Assembly (NCBI GenBank): GCA_002409445.1
Contig: DHNJ01000313.1
Span: 1 to 6,360 of the forward strand
Origin: Armatimonadetes bacterium UBA5419
GTDB lineage: Bacteria; Armatimonadota; UBA10988
Length of the DNA stretch: 6,360 nucleotides
Reading direction: 5' to 3'
Shown here piece after piece: positions 5,749-6,360 of this stretch (position 1 is the first letter of the stretch; each line of letters opens with the position of its first letter). The translations under genes and the position numbers were made by a program. The notes below the pieces were generated by a model. It ran no database searches. It worked only from the letters and a program-made list of their open reading frames with translations, and had not been told where the DNA came from.

Positions 5749-6360
5749 TCAGCGCAGGCGGTAGGGGACTTCGAGGCCGTGGTTGGCCATCAAGGCGGGG
5801 TCGCCCAGGAGCTCGGCGCTGGGGCCGTCGGCGACGATCCGGCCGGCACTGAGCAGCAGCGTGCGCGCGCAGAGGTCGAGCACGGCCTCCAGGTCGTGGG
5901 TGGCGACGAGGAGCGTCGTGCCGTTGAGGCTGGCAAGCAGCTCGAGCAGGTCGCGGCGGCCGCGGGGGTCGAGATTGGCGGTCGGCTCGTCGAGGACCAA
6001 GGTCTCGCAGCCCATCGCCAGCACTGTCGCCAGCGCCGCCCGCCGCCGCTGGCCCAGGCTGAGGTGCTGCGGGAGCTTGCCGCCCACGCCCTCCAGCCCG
6101 ACCGCCGCGAGCGACGCGTCGACGCGCGCCTGCGCCTCCTCGCGGCTGAGACCGAGGTTGAGCGGCCCGAAGGCGACGTCCTCGGCGACCGTCGGCATGA
6201 ACAGCTGGTCGTCGGGGTCCTGGAACAGCAGGCCCACCCGCCGGCGCACCTCACGCGGCTGGCGGTCGGGGTTAAGCCCGCCCACGCGCACCCGCCCGCG
6301 CCCCGGCAGCAGCCCCACCGCGTGCAGCAGCAGCGTCGACTTGCCCGCGCCGTTCGGCCC
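5749..6360 (-). CDS. CbiO/EcfA-type ABC transporter ATP-binding protein, N-terminus outside window
   Basis: The reading frame is open to the window edge, and its first visible codons encode a complete Walker A, GPNGAGKST (6360-6334), so the gene begins beyond the window; the GTG at 6318 is internal. Numbering from that Gly as residue 1, the order is Walker A (1-9), Q-loop in VGLLFQDPDDQLF (42-54), PTVAEDVAFGPLNLG (56-70), signature LSLGQRRR (100-107), Walker B LVLDEPTANLDP (121-132) and switch histidine in VATHDLEAV (152-160). The FQDPDDQLF plus TVAEDVAFGPLNLG combination is characteristic of energy-coupling-factor ATPases of the cobalt/nickel (CbiO, NikO) and vitamin (EcfA) importers. It should hydrolyse ATP to drive import with a CbiQ/EcfT-like transmembrane partner, presumably encoded upstream outside the window. 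LSLGQ replaces the canonical LSGGQ, a variant I recall in this subfamily. The visible 203 residues are intact to the stop. Substrate cannot be determined without neighbours. Confidence 0.92.
   Translation of the reverse strand, partial: GPNGAGKSTLLLHAVGLLPGRGRVRVGGLNPDRQPREVRRRVGLLFQDPDDQLFMPTVAEDVAFGPLNLGLSREEAQARVDASLAAVGLEGVGGKLPQHLSLGQRRRAALATVLAMGCETLVLDEPTANLDPRGRRDLLELLASLNGTTLLVATHDLEAVLDLCARTLLLSAGRIVADGPSAELLGDPALMANHGLEVPYRLR

Noticed and set aside
5499..5852. Plus-strand 117-codon frame over the intergenic region
   Set aside because: Arg-rich random composition, spans the AT-rich promoter patch and runs antisense into the ABC ATPase gene.
6316..6318. GTG as start of the ABC ATPase
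   Set aside because: The frame continues upstream through a complete Walker A motif to the window edge, so this codon is internal.

Overview
The window is strongly GC-rich throughout, apart from two short AT-richer intergenic patches, and is gene-dense. It looks like a Gram-negative-type bacterium: there is an LptF/LptG-family lipopolysaccharide-export permease, a family-2 glycosyltransferase, and two long pentapeptide-repeat proteins. The mix of a formylglycine-generating-enzyme-like (SUMF1-fold) protein, an LptF/G permease, large pentapeptide proteins and a CbiO-type ATPase suggests a high-GC planctomycete, possibly Phycisphaerae-like. That assignment is inferred from gene content and memory; no marker gene is present.

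Layout. (1) Positions 1-2136, plus strand: the 3' part of a SUMF1/FGE-domain gene overlaps by four bases (GTGA) an LptF/LptG-family permease gene, so the two form a translationally coupled pair. (2) Positions 2133-3101, minus strand: pentapeptide-repeat protein A (322 aa). Its stop codon interlocks with the permease stop in one CTAG. (3) Positions 3102-3245: a divergent intergenic region with a plausible promoter and Shine-Dalgarno for the next gene. (4) Positions 3246-4103, plus strand: a GT-A fold family-2 glycosyltransferase. (5) Positions 4123-5505, minus strand: pentapeptide-repeat protein B (460 aa), a relative of A. (6) Positions 5506-5748: a 243-base non-coding region with an AT-richer promoter-like patch and an inverted repeat. 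(7) Positions 5749-6360, minus strand: the C-terminal part of a CbiO/EcfA-type ABC ATPase. Its Walker A motif is the last thing in the window, so the gene continues past the edge.

Functional links. The permease and the glycosyltransferase both fit envelope glycolipid or polysaccharide work, but they are separate transcription units. The most distinctive content is the two pentapeptide paralogues around the glycosyltransferase. Both have a regular five-residue solenoid interrupted at intervals by the same roughly 25-residue linker (consensus close to W....xDExTxLxxKWRxVWxLxN.G.E..DLRG). They also share an N-terminal lead-in and a C-terminal cap containing FDPxxAG. I recall similar linkers in pentapeptide proteins of cyanobacteria but know of no function for them. 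No CRISPR array, RNA gene, insertion sequence or phage gene was seen.
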